From assembly GCA_964528035.1 (NCBI GenBank), contig CAZGQY010000188.1, positions 1-7,818 on the forward strand: a DNA stretch of 7,818 nucleotides, written 5' to 3'. Positions 5,438-7,818 of this stretch are shown here, piece after piece. The translations under genes were made by a program, and so were the position numbers. The notes beneath the pieces are model-generated. The model searched no databases. It saw only the letters and a list, made by a program, of their open reading frames with translations, and was not told the DNA's origin. Numbering within the stretch: position 1 is the stretch's first letter; each line of letters opens with the position of its first letter. Source of the stretch: CAZGQY01 sp964528035. GTDB lineage: Bacteria; Pseudomonadota; Gammaproteobacteria; Methylococcales; UBA1147.

Positions 5438-5836
5438 ATGAATATTAGAGAAGCCACTGTGGATGACTTGTACTGGCTGGGAATGCTATGGAAGCACTTG
5501 TCAGGTACGTGCAAGACTCATCAGATAACCCTTATATAAAGGATATTAAAATTGACGAACAAAAGCCCTTTCGGTTTTGGTTTGAAGAAATGCTTAGCAA
5601 CCCGGACAACATCGTTCTCGTTGCGGAAATCAATGAACTTATAGTCGGCTTCATTTCTGGCATGCTATCTAAACCCTTTGTGGACACAACAACGATCGGG
5701 ATACATCGGTCAGATAGGAGCGGTTTGGGTGGAACCTGAATATCGAAAGAAAGGCTATTGTCAGGCGCTGTTACGTCCCCATCATCGACCCGAAACCCGA
5801 AAAATCGTCGGAATCACGACTCTAGTGTTCTTTTGA
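5438..5836 (+). pseudogene. GNAT-family N-acetyltransferase with two frameshifts and a lost C-terminus
   Basis: The ATG at 5438 (AAGGG upstream) begins MNIREATVDDLYWLG, the normal first strand and helix of a GNAT enzyme. Near 5480-5488 the reading frame shifts and continues as MEALVRYVQDSSDNPYIKD and FWFEEMLSNPDNIVLVAEINE to VGFISGML, the central beta strands. Near 5695-5702 it shifts back to the first frame, giving YIGQIGAVWVEPEYRKKG and YCQALL. This is motif A, the acetyl-CoA pyrophosphate loop (R-K-K-G-Y-C). After about 5773 similarity ends; the remaining 20 codons to the TGA at 5834 are unrelated, so the last part of the GNAT fold is missing. GNAT enzymes transfer acetyl from acetyl-CoA to amines; the substrate cannot be deduced. 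The gene is inactive unless the frameshifts are sequencing errors, and the missing C-terminus would remain. Confidence 0.78.
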
Positions 5837-6346
5837 AACTCCAAAAAGACCCATTTTTCATCCGAGAACGTCACATTTGACAACTTACAGGTCCTTCCGT
5901 ACTTTTCCAATTGATCAAAAAGGGCGTTTATTCTCCTTATTCACTCACAATCCGATCCGTATTCGTGATTCCATGGTAGACACTCCAAAGTTATTCATAG
6001 AAAAAAATTCGATTTGGCGTTGGTTGACATTATCGTTCAATAAATTTGTTAAGAACGCGCGCCTAGTGTATGAACTAAAAAGCAAAAAAACTGTTAATTT
6101 CTAACCGGATATGAATGCAGGAATTCCTTGACGACCCAAGCAGCAGTTTGGGAAATTGCAAGCGAATAGCCGATTCATTTATTTCGGAAAACGCCTTTCC
6201 GAAAAAAAAATCCATTTTTTGAATCCGATTCTGGTTTCGAAACATAAAGAGAATTAAGACCCCGTTTTTTTCAATGAAGCGACGTTGAATTTGACGGTTT
6301 CATCGCCTGGAATCGAAGTAGGAAAGCCTGACAGGTAGCTCATGTT
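5837..6346. other. AT-rich non-coding stretch between GNAT remnant and PEP-CTERM gene
   Basis: No gene is supported on the plus strand; a 75-codon open frame (5877-6104) has no ribosome-binding site or recognisable domain. On the minus strand, 5940-5782 is open for 52 codons and contains NVTFSDEKWVFLEF, faintly like the first catalytic Asp region of Tc1/mariner or IS630-type transposases. Stops surround it, so at most it is a degraded fragment. The stretch also holds homopolymer A runs and the hairpin at 6182-6204. Confidence 0.4.
6182..6204. repeat. Hairpin TTTCGGAAA/TTTCCGAAA
   Basis: Perfect 9-bp arms at 6182-6190 and 6196-6204 surround a 5-nt loop (ACGCC). A run of As follows on the plus strand, so there is no T-tract after the stem on either strand, and it does not qualify as a terminator for a neighbouring gene. 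Confidence 0.4.
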
Positions 6347-6375
6347 TTGACACAAGGGTATCTAAGCGATAAAAA
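6347..6375 (+). promoter_or_regulatory. Sigma-70-type promoter for the PEP-CTERM gene
   Basis: A consensus TTGACA (6347-6352) is followed by a 17-bp spacer and TAAAAA (6370-6375, four of six -10 positions). Transcription would start near 6382, giving a leader of about 30 nt that contains GGAG (6399-6402), 8 nt before the ATG at 6411. Confidence 0.5.
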
Positions 6376-6410
6376 AAATGAAATACGGATAATAATATGG
6401 AGAAAATCTT

Positions 6411-7169
6411 ATGCTGAATAAAAACACCCCCTACTTTGGACTCAAAATCTGTTTGCTTGCGCTATTTCTTTTCACCGGATCGGCACAAAGTGGCGTCATT
6501 CTTGACGCCGTGGTCAGTGATCCATCGGTATCCGTCGGCAGCGTATTCGATGTAGATTTAGTGATCTCAGGCCTTGGCAATGGCATTGCACCGTCGGTCG
6601 GCGCGTTCAATGTCATCCTCAATTTTGATGCCTTGATTCTGTCGGCGGCGGGAGTCACCTTTAGCTCCTTTTTGGATGGCGGCTTGTTTTTTTCTCTACA
6701 AAGCGTTGCGTCTGGGTTGGGTTTTGTGGATGTTGCCGAGATTTCTTTTCTCGAAGGCAGCCTCAGCGAGTGCATCTTTTGCTTTGCCCCGTTTCTGGAC
6801 GATATACAGCCCGATACGTTTACTTTGGCGACCTTGTTATTTAACGCGATTGGCGCTGGAAATTCGGCGCTCAAATTTGGTTTTGTGGATATCAAAGATT
6901 CTGACCTTGACGCAACCGAGTTGCAGGTAACGGCCAATAATGGTGCTGTCGAGGTGGTGGCTGCCGATGTCCCGGAACCCAACACAATCTTACTTGTCGC
7001 GATTGGATTCGTCTCGATAGTTTCCTTGAAGCGTAATCGGCGACCCAATAGAACAATTGAGCTTGCGAAACCCAGCAGGTTGGTACCGTCAATGCTGGGT
7101 TTCGTTCCTCAACCTATATATGGACTCCTCGTTTATTGCAAGACAAATTATCATTTTTTAATAAAGTAA
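6411..7169 (+). CDS. PEP-CTERM sorted, secreted cohesin-like protein
   Basis: 252 codons from the ATG at 6411 (GGAG 8 nt ahead). A Sec signal peptide covers residues 1 to about 27 (basic start, then LKICLLALFLFTGSAQS). The body (30-182) is beta-rich with VGSVFDVDLVISGL, GAFNVILNFD and a late FVDIKDSDLDATELQVTANN, resembling cohesin-type carbohydrate or protein-binding folds in PEP-CTERM proteins. VPEP at 187-190, a hydrophobic helix (about 192-205) and the basic cluster KRNRR (207-211) form a complete PEP-CTERM signal, recognised by an exosortase linked to exopolysaccharide export. The protein should therefore be processed at the envelope and released to the matrix or surface. Family members end within about ten residues of the basic cluster. 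This one runs on for 41 more, through a terminator-like hairpin, suggesting a lost stop. A stop exists in the neighbouring frame (TAG at about 7049). Confidence 0.85.
   Translation: MLNKNTPYFGLKICLLALFLFTGSAQSGVILDAVVSDPSVSVGSVFDVDLVISGLGNGIAPSVGAFNVILNFDALILSAAGVTFSSFLDGGLFFSLQSVASGLGFVDVAEISFLEGSLSECIFCFAPFLDDIQPDTFTLATLLFNAIGAGNSALKFGFVDIKDSDLDATELQVTANNGAVEVVAADVPEPNTILLVAIGFVSIVSLKRNRRPNRTIELAKPSRLVPSMLGFVPQPIYGLLVYCKTNYHFLIK
7067..7103 (+). terminator. Terminator-like 11-bp hairpin inside the extended ORF
   Basis: GAAACCCAGCA (7067-7077) and TGCTGGGTTTC (7093-7103) are exact reverse complements around a 15-nt loop. It lies about 34 nt after the basic cluster where the PEP-CTERM protein would normally end. 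The T-tract is short (TTTCGTTCC), so termination may be weak. Its position supports the view that the true gene end was near 7050. Confidence 0.55.
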
Positions 7170-7488
7170 ACAGAGATCAAGGTTGCAGCCATATATCCGG
7201 TCTTTAAATGGAAGATTTTTGCCTTCCTGACCTTGATGAATCTATCCGCGCACTTTCACCACAACCAGCCTAACGGTTTCTAAAGAACCTCTGCGTAGAA
7301 CGGGTTTGAAAAGCACCGGTCTGACCTGTTTATGTCATCAAATTATGTTTACTTGCCTGCGCAATTTGGTACTGATCTTAAGGTTAACGGTTGAGGGTTA
7401 TCCACGCTTTGTCCATAGGCAAAAGAGCCCTTTAGGTTTAGCTCTATGCCTTGTGGGCAAAGGGTGGATAACCCGCTCCAAATTTGGG
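7170..7488. other. Non-coding, structured stretch downstream of the IS110 transposase
   Basis: No gene is supported in these 319 bp. ATCAAGGT (7176-7183) and ACCTTGAT (7230-7237) form an 8-bp stem enclosing a smaller GGAAG/CTTCC hairpin. A 21-codon frame at 7208-7273 (MEDFCLPDLDESIRALSPQPA) has no ribosome-binding site. Nearer the transposase stop lies the large inverted repeat 7395-7474. The far end of the insertion element should lie somewhere in this stretch, but I cannot place the boundary. Confidence 0.45.
7395..7474 (-). repeat. Long imperfect inverted repeat next to the IS110 transposase stop
   Basis: Arms 7395-7428 and 7441-7474 are each 34 nt. The outer 11 bp (GGGTTATCCAC) are exact complements, followed by CTTTG, CCA and the inner AGAGC pairs, with a few mismatches and a 12-nt loop. 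It starts 14 nt beyond the transposase stop. IS110-family elements carry a structured guide (bridge/seek) RNA in the non-coding DNA beside the transposase gene; in the IS1111 branch it lies on the 3' side. This hairpin is therefore a candidate for part of such an RNA, or for subterminal repeats of the element. Confidence 0.55.
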
Positions 7489-7818
7489 TTAGGCCGCCTC
7501 AGCCGGTCGATATTCCTCCGCTTTTGTTGCTAACGCCCATAGAATGCGGGCATTCTTATTGGCCAAGGCGACCGTCGCGATATTCATACCTCTACGTTGA
7601 ACCAGGGCTCTAAGCCAGACACTTTGTTGGTCGGTTTTGTTGCCAATGTGTTGTAATACCGCTCGGGCGCCATGGATCAACAGCGTTCGGATATATCGAT
7701 TACCCCGTTTGCTGATGCCGAGCAATACGGGTTTACCACCGCTCGTATCCCTATAGGTCAGCATAGTTGTCGGTGTGCCAAGAAGGCGCAGCGAAGGATG
7801 TAGCTGTGCCATGCTGCA
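7489..7818 (-). CDS. IS110-family transposase, C-terminal part (probably frameshifted)
   Basis: The frame is open from the window edge to the TAA at 7489, with an internal ATG at 7812. It shows the C-terminal Transposase_20 domain of IS110-family DNA recombinases: TSGGKPVLLGISKRGNRY, then IRTLLIHGARAVL, and near the end NIATVALANKNARILWAL. The serine of TSGGK (about 7743-7741) lies in the region holding the nucleophile of these enzymes. The RuvC-like DEDD N-terminal domain would lie beyond the window. The segment before TSGGK is odd. The family has FAA-x-LGLTP there; this frame gives LLGTP, while SFAA is encoded just upstream in a different frame (about 7798-7787). That implies a one-base insertion near 7786 and an inactive transposase, unless it is a sequencing error. 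Confidence 0.8.
   Translation of the reverse strand, partial: CSMAQLHPSLRLLGTPTTMLTYRDTSGGKPVLLGISKRGNRYIRTLLIHGARAVLQHIGNKTDQQSVWLRALVQRRGMNIATVALANKNARILWALATKAEEYRPAEAA

Noticed and set aside
5877..6104. 75-codon plus-strand frame after the GNAT remnant
   Set aside because: No ribosome-binding site, no recognisable domain, and AT-rich composition consistent with chance.
6182..6212. Hairpin followed by nine As taken as a terminator
   Set aside because: A terminator needs Ts after the stem on the transcribed strand. Here the As follow on plus and no T-run follows on minus.
6431..7048. 205-codon open frame on the minus strand
   Set aside because: It is the antisense shadow of the PEP-CTERM gene, with Ser/Thr/Lys-rich composition and no domain or ribosome-binding site.
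7395..7474. TTATCCAC at both ends of the long inverted repeat, eight of nine bases of a DnaA box, suggesting an origin
   Set aside because: Only two inverted copies exist, both forced by the hairpin symmetry. There is no AT-rich unwinding region or replication gene, and the position beside an IS110 transposase explains the structure better.

Overview
The window looks like an accessory, decaying part of a proteobacterial chromosome, most likely gammaproteobacterial. This is inferred from gene content: a PEP-CTERM surface protein, a phasin, a hipBA module, an IS110-family transposase, type I restriction remnants and a REP-like palindrome. No ribosomal or housekeeping marker is present, so the genus cannot be named. 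Base composition is moderate, with AT-rich stretches between genes.

Layout. Positions 1-1174 are a graveyard of mobile and defence genes. On the minus strand is the C-terminal third of a serine recombinase. On the plus strand is an intact small excisionase-type HTH gene, followed by only the first ~30 recognisable residues of HsdR and then only the last ~100 residues of HsdM. A REP-like palindrome sits in the gap between the two hsd fragments. Positions 1281-2874 (minus) hold a complete hipB-hipA toxin-antitoxin operon. The genes overlap by 14 nt, and a perfect 24-bp-arm inverted repeat lies directly upstream of hipB and overlaps its ribosome-binding site. Positions 2937-3545 hold a dense regulatory-looking stretch (9-bp inverted repeat, 18-bp perfect palindrome, three GTAAC direct repeats about 10 bp apart). 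It leads into a small gene with a very strong ribosome-binding site and an in-frame amber codon after ten residues.

Positions 3546-4963 carry two plus-strand genes: an acidic phasin-like protein with its own terminator, and a clear Phasin_2-type protein. Both point to carbon-storage granules. Positions 5438-5836 are a GNAT acetyltransferase broken by two frameshifts and a lost C-terminus, followed by about 0.5 kb of AT-rich non-coding DNA. Positions 6411-7169 encode a secreted PEP-CTERM protein with a cohesin-like body; its reading frame runs on through what looks like its own terminator hairpin. The window ends inside an IS110-family transposase on the minus strand. That copy probably carries a frameshift, and a long imperfect inverted repeat lies just beyond its stop codon.

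The intact functional units are the HTH gene, hipBA, the two phasin-region genes and the PEP-CTERM gene. Apart from the hipBA pair I see no multi-gene pathway. The best candidates for something new are the structured DNA beyond the IS110 stop (a possible guide-RNA locus), the nested palindrome at hipBA, and the amber-interrupted gene with its repeat-rich upstream region.
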